In this document: one piece after another, positions 1 through 6,783 of the stretch
Layout: every line of letters starts with the position of its first letter
Numbering within the stretch: position 1 is the first letter of the stretch
Assembly (NCBI GenBank): GCA_023431215.1
Contig: JAEYXR010000113.1
Location: forward strand, 1 to 25,789
Length of the DNA: 25,789 bases
Reading direction: 5' to 3'
Source: Bacillota bacterium
GTDB taxonomy: Bacteria > Bacillota > Clostridia > Oscillospirales > Ruminococcaceae
The notes under the pieces: generated by a model
Seen by the model: the letters and a program-made list of their open reading frames with translations, nothing else
Told to the model about the DNA's origin: nothing
Databases searched by the model: none
Made by a program: the position numbers and the translations under genes

Positions 1-1
1 G

Positions 2-424
2 GGTTACACCTTTGATTTATTTCAAGCAGATGTGCTAAGAGAAGGCACAGATGTTTCCATATTTGCTACCGGTTTAATGGTGCAGGAAGCGGTAAAAGCG
101 GTGGAGCTGCTGGCGGCAGAGGGAATTTCCGCAGAGCTTGTTAATGTTCATACCATTAAGCCCTTGGATAAGAAAACTGTACTGACCTCGGTGCGTAAAA
201 CAGGCTGTGCCGTTACTGCTGAAAACCACAATGTTGTAGGCGGCTTAAAATCTGCCGTTGCTGAGCTGCTCAGTGAGGAATACCCTGTCCCCATTAAAGC
301 TATCGGTGTGCAGGACCATTTTGGTGAGGTTGCCAAAATGGATTACTTGATGAAGAAATACAAAATGACCGCCCAGGATATTGCAGAAGCGGCCAAAGCA
401 GCCATAAAAAGCAAGAAAGGTTGA
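2..424 (+). CDS. Transketolase C-terminal subunit (partial, 5' end outside window)
   Basis: The reading frame is open from the first bases, so this is the 3' end of a longer gene; about 140 residues are visible. The sequence matches the transketolase C-terminal domain (TIGFATG-like 'SIFATGLMV' strand, then 'NVHTIKPLD' and 'TAENHNVVGGL', where ENH is the typical motif). Together with an N-terminal subunit, expected upstream, it would form a split transketolase moving a two-carbon ketol unit between sugars. The stop lies 6 bp before the next ATG, so it is co-transcribed with the RpiB-like isomerase. In this neighbourhood (RpiB-like, DUF4867, Fe-ADH) it could be SqwH of the sulfoglycolytic transketolase pathway; that identity is inferred from context, since the domain alone does not tell substrate. 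Confidence 0.9.
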   Translation, partial: GYTFDLFQADVLREGTDVSIFATGLMVQEAVKAVELLAAEGISAELVNVHTIKPLDKKTVLTSVRKTGCAVTAENHNVVGGLKSAVAELLSEEYPVPIKAIGVQDHFGEVAKMDYLMKKYKMTAQDIAEAAKAAIKSKKG

Positions 425-430
425 TCAAAT

Positions 431-904
431 ATGAAAGTAATCATCGGTTCGGATAAATCTGGTTTTACTCTAAAGGAATTTTTAAAGCCTGCTCTGGAAG
501 AACTGGGCTACGAGGTGGAAGATTTGGGTACCACCAATATTGAGGAACCCAAGCCGTTTTTTGTGGTGGCTCCCCTGGTGGCAGAGGCTGTACAGCAGGG
601 CAGAGCTAAAAAGGCTATTTTAATCTGTGGTACCGGCATGGGTATGAGCCAGGTTGCAAATAAGTATGAGGGAATTTTAGCAGCCTGCTGCGAGTCTACC
701 TATGCTGCCCGCATGAGCCGTGCCATTAATGATTCCAACATTTTGTGCATGGGCGGCTGGGTGATTGCCAATGAAATGGGTTTAGAAATGGCAAAAACAT
801 TTTTAACCACCGACCATACACAAGGTCTGGAAGAATGGAGGCAGGAGTTCTTAAAAAAGGCTCTTGTACAGGTAAAGGAAATTGATGCAGCACAGCATAC
901 ATAA
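431..904 (+). CDS. RpiB/LacA/LacB-family isomerase with altered active site
   Basis: A 157-residue protein of the RpiB/LacAB family, which interconverts aldoses and ketoses, usually phosphorylated. The catalytic loop 'ICGTGMGMSQVANK' is intact with Cys66 and Thr68. Aligned by eye to my memory of E. coli RpiB, however, the Asp-His pair near residue 9 is Asp8-Lys9, His99 of the 'RQHND' segment is Ile99 ('RAIND'), and the region of the phosphate-binding arginine near 133 reads 'GLEEWR'. These changes suggest a substrate other than ribose 5-phosphate. SqwI, the 4-deoxy-4-sulfoerythrose isomerase, is as I recall in this family and would fit the neighbours. Other possibilities are tetrulose-phosphate isomerases (DerI/LerI type). 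Family is near certain; substrate is inference. Confidence 0.88.
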   Translation: MKVIIGSDKSGFTLKEFLKPALEELGYEVEDLGTTNIEEPKPFFVVAPLVAEAVQQGRAKKAILICGTGMGMSQVANKYEGILAACCESTYAARMSRAINDSNILCMGGWVIANEMGLEMAKTFLTTDHTQGLEEWRQEFLKKALVQVKEIDAAQHT

Positions 905-919
905 AGGCAGGAAACAGCA

Positions 920-1588
920 ATGAAAATATTAGAGCAGCTTAACCGCATAAACAACCTACCTATTTACCCGGTTACAGACGCTGCCTTTGCTGCTTATGGG
1001 CGGATACTGCAGGGGTATGACTTTGATGAGCTTGTTTGCTATGCACAGCAAAATACACCAATTCCGGAGGAAGGCAACCTTTATGTTGCCTCCTCTGGGG
1101 AGTTGGAACAGCTGACCATACATGGTCAGCTTAGGGATGGTGTCTTTGGCGGAATGCCCATCCAGATGGGCTATTGCAACGGAAAAAATTCATGGCTTAA
1201 CTGCTTTGAATATCATAAATCCAGCGAAGTCAATGTAGCAGTAACCCCTCAGGTGCTGCTCATGGCACACATAAACGACCTTACAGATAATTCGGTGGAT
1301 GCGTCATGTGCAAAGGCTTTTTATCTACCCCAGGGGCTGGCCATTGAAATATTTGCAACCACGCTGCATTTTGCCCCCTGCAAGGTATCGGACAACGGTT
1401 TTCAGAACGTGGTGGTGCTGCCTGTCAATACCAACACGCCCTTAACCTTTGATTTACCACAGAAAAACGCAGAAGATAAGCTGTTGTGGATGACAAATAA
1501 ATGGTTGATTACCCTGCCTGACACCATACAGGCTCAAAAGGGTGCGTTTGTAGGCATAAAGGGTGATAATTTTCAGATTTATTATTGA
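920..1588 (+). CDS. DUF4867 family protein, candidate sugar isomerase
   Basis: A 222-residue protein that I recognise as DUF4867. Family-like blocks are 'EEGNLYVAS' (about 51-59), 'FEYHKSSEVNVAVTP' (about 96-110) and 'ATTLHFAPCKV' (about 147-157). There is no signal peptide or membrane segment. The His residues in the FEYHKSSE and TTLHFAPC blocks, with nearby Glu, look like possible cupin-type metal ligands. The ATG at 920 follows 'aaaggcaggaaacagca', 15 bp after the RpiB-like gene, so the two are co-transcribed. To my memory the sulfoquinovose isomerase of Firmicutes sulfoglycolysis clusters (SftI/SqvD type) carries this domain; I could not check this. If right, the protein converts sulfoquinovose to 6-deoxy-6-sulfofructose. 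Otherwise it is a conserved protein of sugar operons. Confidence 0.8.
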   Translation: MKILEQLNRINNLPIYPVTDAAFAAYGRILQGYDFDELVCYAQQNTPIPEEGNLYVASSGELEQLTIHGQLRDGVFGGMPIQMGYCNGKNSWLNCFEYHKSSEVNVAVTPQVLLMAHINDLTDNSVDASCAKAFYLPQGLAIEIFATTLHFAPCKVSDNGFQNVVVLPVNTNTPLTFDLPQKNAEDKLLWMTNKWLITLPDTIQAQKGAFVGIKGDNFQIYY

Positions 1589-1595
1589 TTTAACG

Positions 1596-1623
1596 TTGCA
1601 TCAGGTTCATTTCACGTTATAAT
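1596..1623 (+). promoter_or_regulatory. Possible internal sigma-A promoter before the Fe-ADH gene
   Basis: TTGCAT at 1596-1601 and a perfect TATAAT at 1618-1623 are separated by 16 bp, in the 70-bp gap between the DUF4867 and alcohol dehydrogenase genes. It could give extra transcription of the ADH, ROK and isomerase genes. No terminator is visible before it, so read-through from upstream is also expected. Confidence 0.4.
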
Positions 1624-1658
1624 CTTAAGTGTGGGCTTTACGGCCCGGAGGAACAGTC

Positions 1659-2780
1659 ATGTGGTGTTATAAACAACCCGTTATAATATATTTTGGCAAC
1701 GGTGAGATTGCAAAATTTGCCGATATCATTGCCAAACAAGGGGTAACACGGGGCATTTTGGTATGTGACCCGTTTTTATCTAAAAACGGCTTTGCAAAAA
1801 AACTGATGGAAAGCAGCCGTGGTATGCTGGTGGACATTTTTGATGATGTTCGGCCAAATCCCACCGTTAAAAATGTAGATGATTGTGCTGACCTTATTCG
1901 CAGCAGAAGTGCTGATTTTGTGGTAGCGCTTGGCGGAGGCTCCTCCATGGACTGTGCCAAAGCAGCAGCTTCCGTGGCAGTGGGCGATAAATCCATTGTC
2001 TGTTACCACGCTACAGGAGTACCTCTGCCGGAAGAACACCTCCCTTTGGTAGCCATTCCCACTACGGCGGGTACAGGTGCAGAGGTTACCTGCTCGGCAG
2101 TGCTCACCAATGAGGAAAAGGGGTTTAAGGCTCCCGTTATAAGCGATAATTTTTATCCTTGTGTGGCTATTGTTGACCCTGAGCTCACCTACACGGTACC
2201 ACGAAAAGTGACCGTAGGTACCGGCTTGGATGTGTTGGCCCATGCCATAGAGGGCTATTTGAGTATCAACCATCAGCCAGTGTGCGATGCTGTTGCAGTA
2301 CATGCGACCCGGCTGGTGTTTGAGTATTTAGAGGCTGCCTGTGCAGAAGAAATTGATAAGGTGGCTAAGGAAAAAATGGCAGAAGCCTCGGTCATGGCGG
2401 GAATGGCATTTTCAATCCCCAAGACAGGTGCTTCCCATGCGTGCTCCTTTATTCTCACCAATCAATATGGCATTCCCCACGGTGAGGCCTGTGGGCTGAC
2501 GTTGGACTATTTTGTTCGCATCAATGCCGAGGCGGAAGACGGGCGCATGCACCGGTTTGCCCGTTTGGTAGGATTTGACGACTGCTACAAAATGTGTGAT
2601 GCCATTGCAGACCTTAAAAAACGCATTGGCGCAAGGGTAGACTTAAAGGATTTAGCCTTGACCCCTGAAGATATAGAAAATCTGGTGCAGGGCAGCCATC
2701 ATCCTAATATGAACAACAGTCCGGTAACCATAACAGATGAAATGCTGCGAAGGATGTATACAGAATTTGTTGGCAGATAA
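1659..2780 (+). CDS. Iron-containing (group III) alcohol dehydrogenase
   Basis: A 373-residue member of the iron-activated alcohol dehydrogenase family, NAD(P)-dependent and cytoplasmic. Visible are the nucleotide-binding 'GGGSSMD' at about 92-98 and all four expected metal ligands: Asp191 and His195 ('GLDVLAHAIEG'), His260 ('GASHACS') and His274 ('GIPHGEA'). The ATG at 1659 is preceded by GGAGGA (1647-1652), which decides against the in-frame GTG at 1629. Family members reduce short aldehydes or oxidise alcohols, including lactaldehyde, butanal and sulfoacetaldehyde (SarD/SqwF). With a split transketolase, RpiB-like and DUF4867 proteins upstream, a sulfoacetaldehyde reductase making isethionate is the most economical guess and would regenerate NAD+ in fermentation. 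The exact aldehyde cannot be read from the sequence. Confidence 0.92.
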   Translation: MWCYKQPVIIYFGNGEIAKFADIIAKQGVTRGILVCDPFLSKNGFAKKLMESSRGMLVDIFDDVRPNPTVKNVDDCADLIRSRSADFVVALGGGSSMDCAKAAASVAVGDKSIVCYHATGVPLPEEHLPLVAIPTTAGTGAEVTCSAVLTNEEKGFKAPVISDNFYPCVAIVDPELTYTVPRKVTVGTGLDVLAHAIEGYLSINHQPVCDAVAVHATRLVFEYLEAACAEEIDKVAKEKMAEASVMAGMAFSIPKTGASHACSFILTNQYGIPHGEACGLTLDYFVRINAEAEDGRMHRFARLVGFDDCYKMCDAIADLKKRIGARVDLKDLALTPEDIENLVQGSHHPNMNNSPVTITDEMLRRMYTEFVGR

Positions 2781-2806
2781 TAGTATTTTTTCAATGAGGT
2801 GAGACA

Positions 2807-4042
2807 ATGGCAATTAAAGGCAAAAACATGGTGGATTTAAAACAAAGCAATCGTGCTGCTATTTTAATGCTGCTGCACGAACAGGGAGGTATGTCCCGGA
2901 AGCAGCTGGCCACCAAGCTCAGTCTTACTCCCGCTGCCATTACCATGATTGTTGCAGAACTGATAGAAGACGGACTCATTCGTGAAGTGCGTGTTTTAGA
3001 CAACAATAAAAGCGCCGGAAGAAAAGAGATTATGGTAGACATAGGCGGAGCCCATCTTTTTGCCATTGGTGTATCATTTGGAATTGAAAACGCTATTATT
3101 TCCGCAACCGATATCAAAGGGAATTTGCTAAGCAACGAAACCTTTTTGTTTGATTATGAAAGCGGTGCTGAATACATTATCAACAAGGCTTGCAGCTTTG
3201 TTAAAAAAGCGATCACCCAGCGTGAGCAGCAGGGTAAAACCTGCATTGGTATTGGTGTATCGGTGCGCGGTATTATCAACGAACCTATGGGCATTTGCGA
3301 AAATTCTCATGGCGCATGGCCGGATTTAGATGTTCCTGTACGAAATATGGTACAGGCTGCTCTGCCAGGCTATGAGGTCATTATGCGGCAAAATGTTCGT
3401 GCCCAAGCTGAAACTTATATTTTTGACCATGATGAAGTAATTGAAAGCATGCTGCTGGTAAAAAATGATACCGGCATAGGCTCGGCAATTATTATTGATA
3501 ATAAAATATATGCCGGTTTTCGAAGTCATTCGGCAGAGATGGGTCATATTACCATTGATAAAAATGGGAAAGTATGTAAATGCGGAGGCAGAGGCTGCCT
3601 AGAGTCCTTTGCATCTTGCCGTGCACTCATTGCCAATGTTACCGAAATTTATGGGGATCAAACTACCCCCGCACTCTATGCTCTTACAGGCGGCAAAGCT
3701 GTCAACATTACCTTTGAGCACATAACGGAAGCAATTGCACAGGGTGATATGCAGGTAAAAAACATTGTAGATACCGGTATTTATCATTTTGGAAGGGTGC
3801 TGCGTGGACACCTTGGTGTGCTGGATGTTCAAAAGCTTGTATTACACGGCAGTATTTTTCATAATACTTATTTTTACAACCGCCTAAAAGAAGAAATTAA
3901 TTTTGACAACAGATACCCTATGCTGGATGAATTACTTGTAACCACAGATGATGTCAATAATATCAACATTAAGTGCAGCCCTGTCCTGGTAATTAAGTCC
4001 TTTTACAGCAAGGGCGGCAGAATGGAGCGGAAACATGAGTAG
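2807..4042 (+). CDS. ROK-family transcriptional regulator
   Basis: 411 residues. An N-terminal winged helix-turn-helix at about 15-65 ('GGMSRKQLATKLSLTPAAIT') is followed by a ROK/actin-fold sugar-binding domain. The ROK zinc motif is present at about 250-265 ('CKCGGRGCLE', with His of 'EMGHITID' before it). The N-terminal DNA-binding domain marks it as an XylR/NagC-type regulator rather than a sugar kinase. ATG 2807 follows 'aatgaggtgagaca', 26 bp after the ADH gene. It shares its last 8 bp with the start of the isomerase-like gene, so the two are translationally coupled. It probably represses this operon and responds to a pathway sugar; no operator could be assigned. Confidence 0.93.
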   Translation: MAIKGKNMVDLKQSNRAAILMLLHEQGGMSRKQLATKLSLTPAAITMIVAELIEDGLIREVRVLDNNKSAGRKEIMVDIGGAHLFAIGVSFGIENAIISATDIKGNLLSNETFLFDYESGAEYIINKACSFVKKAITQREQQGKTCIGIGVSVRGIINEPMGICENSHGAWPDLDVPVRNMVQAALPGYEVIMRQNVRAQAETYIFDHDEVIESMLLVKNDTGIGSAIIIDNKIYAGFRSHSAEMGHITIDKNGKVCKCGGRGCLESFASCRALIANVTEIYGDQTTPALYALTGGKAVNITFEHITEAIAQGDMQVKNIVDTGIYHFGRVLRGHLGVLDVQKLVLHGSIFHNTYFYNRLKEEINFDNRYPMLDELLVTTDDVNNINIKCSPVLVIKSFYSKGGRMERKHE

Positions 4043-5375
4043 CTTTACGGTAGCTTATGTCCCTATTGGGGTACCTACCTTTCATTTGGAAAGTGCAGAG
4101 CAGCAATTTAAACTTTCCATACAAGTGTTAAAAGACATAATGCCTCAGGTTACGGTGCCCGATAAAATGCTTCTATCTATGGGTGACCTGCAGGAGTATT
4201 TAAACGATATTCAGCCTACTGCCATTATTTTGCAAAACATTACCTTTGCCAATGCAGCCTATGCCAGTGAGATATTGCATCGGTTCCGGTGTCCGCTGAT
4301 GCTTTGGACGCTGCGGGAACCCGTCATTGACGGCGGCCGTTTGCGGCTCAATTCTTTAACGGGGGCATATTCTGCAGCCAATGCGATGCATGGCTTTGGA
4401 ATAAAGAATTTTGAGTATTTGTTTGGCAGCCCGGAAGAAAACGAGGTAAAAGAGAATCTTTCTGCCTTTATTGCTGCAGCAAAGGTGCAGTATGACATGG
4501 CGCATTTAAAAATGGCGGCAATTGGCCATACGCCCCAGGGCTTTGGTTTTGGCAGGGCGTTGGATACAGAGCTGCTTAGCAACTTTGGTGTTCGTTTGGA
4601 AGCCATAGAAGCCCGGGAGCTGATAGACAAGGCAAAGGGATACAGTCCTGAGGAATGTGAGCCTTATCTTGCACAAACTGCCACATGTACCAAGGGCTTA
4701 AACTCTATTCCTGCCCAGAACCAGGTAGACCATGCCCGCCTGTGCAAGGCATATTTTGACTATATTCAGGATAATAAAATAGGTGCAGTTGCATCCCGCT
4801 GCTGGCCCGACTTTTTTACCGCCTTTGGCACCCCGGTTTGTACCGTGCTCTCCATGCTCAATGACAGCCATGTGGCGGCAGCCTGTGAAGCAGATATTTA
4901 CGGTGCACTTTCTATGTACATAGGAATGCAGCTGACAGGCAAACCAACCTTTTTTGGTGACCCTGTTTCTTTGGACGAAGCAGAAAGCACCGTTACCTAC
5001 TGGCATTGCGGTGCAGCGGCACCCTCCCTGGCCCAGGGGACAACGGGAGCATTGGTGGGGGTACACCCCAACCGTAAAATCGGGCCTGTTATGGATTTTG
5101 GATGTGCTCCATCCAAAGCAGTTACGGTTTTTAGAATCGGCAGAAAGCCTGACGGAGGTTTTCGGTTTTTTGTAGTGCAGGGTGAAGCGCTGGATAAACC
5201 CAAGCAGTTTACCGGTACCTCTATAGTGGTGCGCACCAACACACCGGCAAAAGAACTGATAAGCAAAAGTGTGTGCGACGGCTGGGAGCCTCACTTTGTT
5301 GTGGTATATGGAGATATGGCAAAGGAATTAACCATGTTGTGCCGCATGCTAGGCGCAGAATTGTGCCGGTACTGA
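4035..5375 (+). CDS. L-fucose/L-arabinose isomerase-like protein
   Basis: 446 residues, in the size range of arabinose- and fucose-isomerase-fold proteins (about 450-600). The C-terminal half carries the recognisable part: 'SRCWPDFFTAFGTPVCTV', 'CEADIYGALSM' (Glu and Asp as likely Mn ligands, about 281-290), and 'DPVSLDEAESTVTYWHCG' with a candidate metal His at about 325. The ATG at 4035 lies inside the end of the ROK gene (8-bp overlap); the only ribosome-site-like sequence is the purine run 'ggagcgg' in the ROK coding end. No sugar kinase or aldolase accompanies it, so classical fucose or arabinose catabolism is unlikely here. It may act on the same unknown or sulfonated sugar as the upstream genes, or on an aldose released from a glycoside. 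Confidence 0.85.
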   Translation: MSSFTVAYVPIGVPTFHLESAEQQFKLSIQVLKDIMPQVTVPDKMLLSMGDLQEYLNDIQPTAIILQNITFANAAYASEILHRFRCPLMLWTLREPVIDGGRLRLNSLTGAYSAANAMHGFGIKNFEYLFGSPEENEVKENLSAFIAAAKVQYDMAHLKMAAIGHTPQGFGFGRALDTELLSNFGVRLEAIEARELIDKAKGYSPEECEPYLAQTATCTKGLNSIPAQNQVDHARLCKAYFDYIQDNKIGAVASRCWPDFFTAFGTPVCTVLSMLNDSHVAAACEADIYGALSMYIGMQLTGKPTFFGDPVSLDEAESTVTYWHCGAAAPSLAQGTTGALVGVHPNRKIGPVMDFGCAPSKAVTVFRIGRKPDGGFRFFVVQGEALDKPKQFTGTSIVVRTNTPAKELISKSVCDGWEPHFVVVYGDMAKELTMLCRMLGAELCRY

Positions 5376-5395
5376 CAAAACCGGTAAAAACATGC

Positions 5396-5445
5396 AAAAG
5401 CAGCCATGGGGCAGATACTTAAGTATCTGCCCCATGGCTGCTTTT
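5396..5445. terminator. Perfect 50-nt palindrome, bidirectional terminator
   Basis: Two perfect 25-nt arms (5396-5420 and 5421-5445) begin with AAAAGCAGCC and end with GGCTGCTTTT, so each transcript ends its stem in a T run. It lies between the convergent isomerase-like and GntR genes and should terminate both. Confidence 0.9.
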
Positions 5446-5474
5446 AGATAAAAACCTACATTACATTAAAAATT

Positions 5475-6116
5475 TTACCGCATGCTATTTTTATTTTCCA
5501 AGATGCGCTGCATGCTGCGCTGCACATGTGTCTTCATAATAGCCCTTGCACGTTCGGGCTCATGGTTGGCTATGCACTCTGCAAGTTCACCATGCTCCTC
5601 ATTGGAGATACTGGCAAATTCTTTTGCACGGCTGTCAACAAAAAGGCTGTTCCAAAGCTGAGACAGCATCTGCTCCAGCTTTACATTGCCGCTCATCCGC
5701 CAAATTTCCTCATGAAATAGTCGGTTAAACTGGTTAAACGTGTAATAATCCTCTAAATTTATGGCTACTTGGGCACTATGATAGTATTCCCACAGCTTTG
5801 TATAATCGGAATGCGCATCTTTACAGGCCTTTACAACCGCGGTTTCTTCTAGTAGGCTGCGAATTTCAAAATGGTCTTGAATAAAATCATTGGTAATGTT
5901 ATTGACAATAGCACATTTATTTGGCCGTATGGTAACCAGGCCTTCAACAGCCAGCATTTGCAATGCTTCCCGTACGGGCATACGTGACACACCCAGTTCC
6001 TCTGCTATTTTATCCTGTGCAAGCTCCTGATTTGGCAAAAAGCTGCCGTACAGTATTGCTTTTCGAAGCTCTGATGCTACTCTATCACGTGCCAGCTGTA
6101 AATTTATTTGATTCAT
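5475..6116 (-). CDS. GntR-family (FCD) regulator, divergent from citDEF
   Basis: 213 residues from the ATG at 6116, which has AGGTG 6 bp upstream; the GTG three codons earlier overlaps that ribosome site and is less likely. An N-terminal GntR winged helix (about 10-75, 'QDKIAEELGVSRMPVREALQ') is followed by an all-helical FCD ligand domain (about 85-205) with His of 'RLFHEEIW' and 'NHEPERA' as possible metal ligands. It is transcribed away from citDEF across a 391-bp gap with promoters on both strands. GntR regulators such as CitO of lactic acid bacteria control citrate fermentation from the same divergent position, so it is probably the citrate-responsive regulator here. The ligand is inferred from context. 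Confidence 0.92.
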   Translation of the reverse strand: MNQINLQLARDRVASELRKAILYGSFLPNQELAQDKIAEELGVSRMPVREALQMLAVEGLVTIRPNKCAIVNNITNDFIQDHFEIRSLLEETAVVKACKDAHSDYTKLWEYYHSAQVAINLEDYYTFNQFNRLFHEEIWRMSGNVKLEQMLSQLWNSLFVDSRAKEFASISNEEHGELAECIANHEPERARAIMKTHVQRSMQRILENKNSMR

Positions 6117-6145
6117 AACGCACACCTGTTTTGTTGTTTTTTATT

Positions 6146-6175
6146 AGTATACCATTCTATTGAAAATATTGTCAA
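6146..6175 (-). promoter_or_regulatory. Sigma-A promoter of the GntR gene, with palindrome on the -10
   Basis: Read on the minus strand: TTGACA (6175-6170), 18-bp spacer, TATACT (6151-6146). The -10 overlaps GTATAC within TGGTATACTA, which resembles the TNGTNNNACNA half-site layout of FadR/GntR operators and suggests autoregulation. The promoter is clear; the operator role is inferred. Confidence 0.75.
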
Positions 6176-6226
6176 ATTATGAAAATAGTAAATTTATTGA
6201 ATTTATTATTTAATTATACAAATATA

Positions 6227-6255
6227 TTGACATACATAGTTTTAAATTGTATGAT
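6227..6255 (+). promoter_or_regulatory. Sigma-A promoter of citDEF, with palindrome on the -10
   Basis: TTGACA (6227-6232), 17-bp spacer, TATGAT (6250-6255): near consensus. The -10 is part of the palindrome GTATGATAC (6249-6257), similar to the GTATAC on the -10 of the divergent GntR gene. A shared site at both -10 boxes is what a local GntR operator would look like. Transcription should start near 6262. Confidence 0.8.
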
Positions 6256-6261
6256 ACGCAT

Positions 6262-6507
6262 ATAAAATAGTAAAAATTGGATATTTGATACAATTACAGA
6301 CAAAAGCAAACAATAAAAGAAGAACGAAAGAAGCCCGCATAATAGCACATTAGTAAAAAAGAGTCTTTACAGACAAGACAGGTCCTTATATTCTGGCTGG
6401 AAGTTTAAAAGAGTGATTTATCACCTTAAATTAGCAGCTGCAAAAAGCCGGTAATTCAGCCGGTGAATACCAGCATGCTTTATCAACCAAGAAATGGGGC
6501 AGTTACT
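6262..6507 (+). other. Long citDEF leader with hairpin and tandem repeat
   Basis: About 245 nt of untranslated leader precede citD. A hairpin pairs TTTAA/GTGAT (6404-6408, 6413-6417) with ATCAC/TTAAA (6420-6424, 6426-6430). A tandem partial repeat starts with AGCCGGT at 6446 and again at 6458. No known riboswitch class was recognised and there is no terminator-like T run. The stretch is AT-rich in its first half. Confidence 0.4.
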
Positions 6508-6783
6508 ATGAAAATCAAAGACAAGGCCTTTGCGGGAACACTGGAATCCAGCGATATTTTCATACAGGTGTTCCCCGGTTCTAATGGGTTAGAACTCCAG
6601 CTGGATTCTATTGTTATGGCACAATATGGCAATGCTCTTCTACAAGCTATTGAGGATACCCTGCAGGAATTTGATGTAAAAGATGTTTGTATTATAGCGC
6701 AGGACCGTGGTGCTTTGGATTGTACCGTAAAAGCAAGGCTGGAAACAGCTTTGAAAAGGGCAGAAAGGGGGACAGAGCAGTGA
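6508..6783 (+). CDS. citD: Citrate lyase acyl carrier protein (gamma subunit)
   Basis: 91 residues, the normal CitD length. The ATG at 6508 gives the typical N-terminus 'MKIKDKAFAGTLESSD', placing the prosthetic-group serine at position 14 as in known CitD; the longer frame from 6463 would put it too far in. The C-terminal 'DRGALDCTVKARLE' is also typical. The protein carries the phosphoribosyl-dephospho-CoA arm holding the acetyl thioester during citrate cleavage to acetate and oxaloacetate. It is the first gene of citDEF and its stop overlaps the GTG start of citE (GTGA). The enzymes that make and attach the arm (CitX, CitG) and acetylate it (CitC) are not in this window. Confidence 0.95.
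   Translation: MKIKDKAFAGTLESSDIFIQVFPGSNGLELQLDSIVMAQYGNALLQAIEDTLQEFDVKDVCIIAQDRGALDCTVKARLETALKRAERGTEQ

Noticed and set aside
4698..5294. 198-codon minus-strand open frame opposite the isomerase-like gene
   Set aside because: No ribosome site, no motif and fully covered by the plus-strand gene.
6446..6469. Possible cobalamin riboswitch fragment (GCCGGTGAATACC) in the cit leader
   Set aside because: Only one short box resembles the class; the other conserved elements and the overall length are missing, and citrate lyase is not a usual target.
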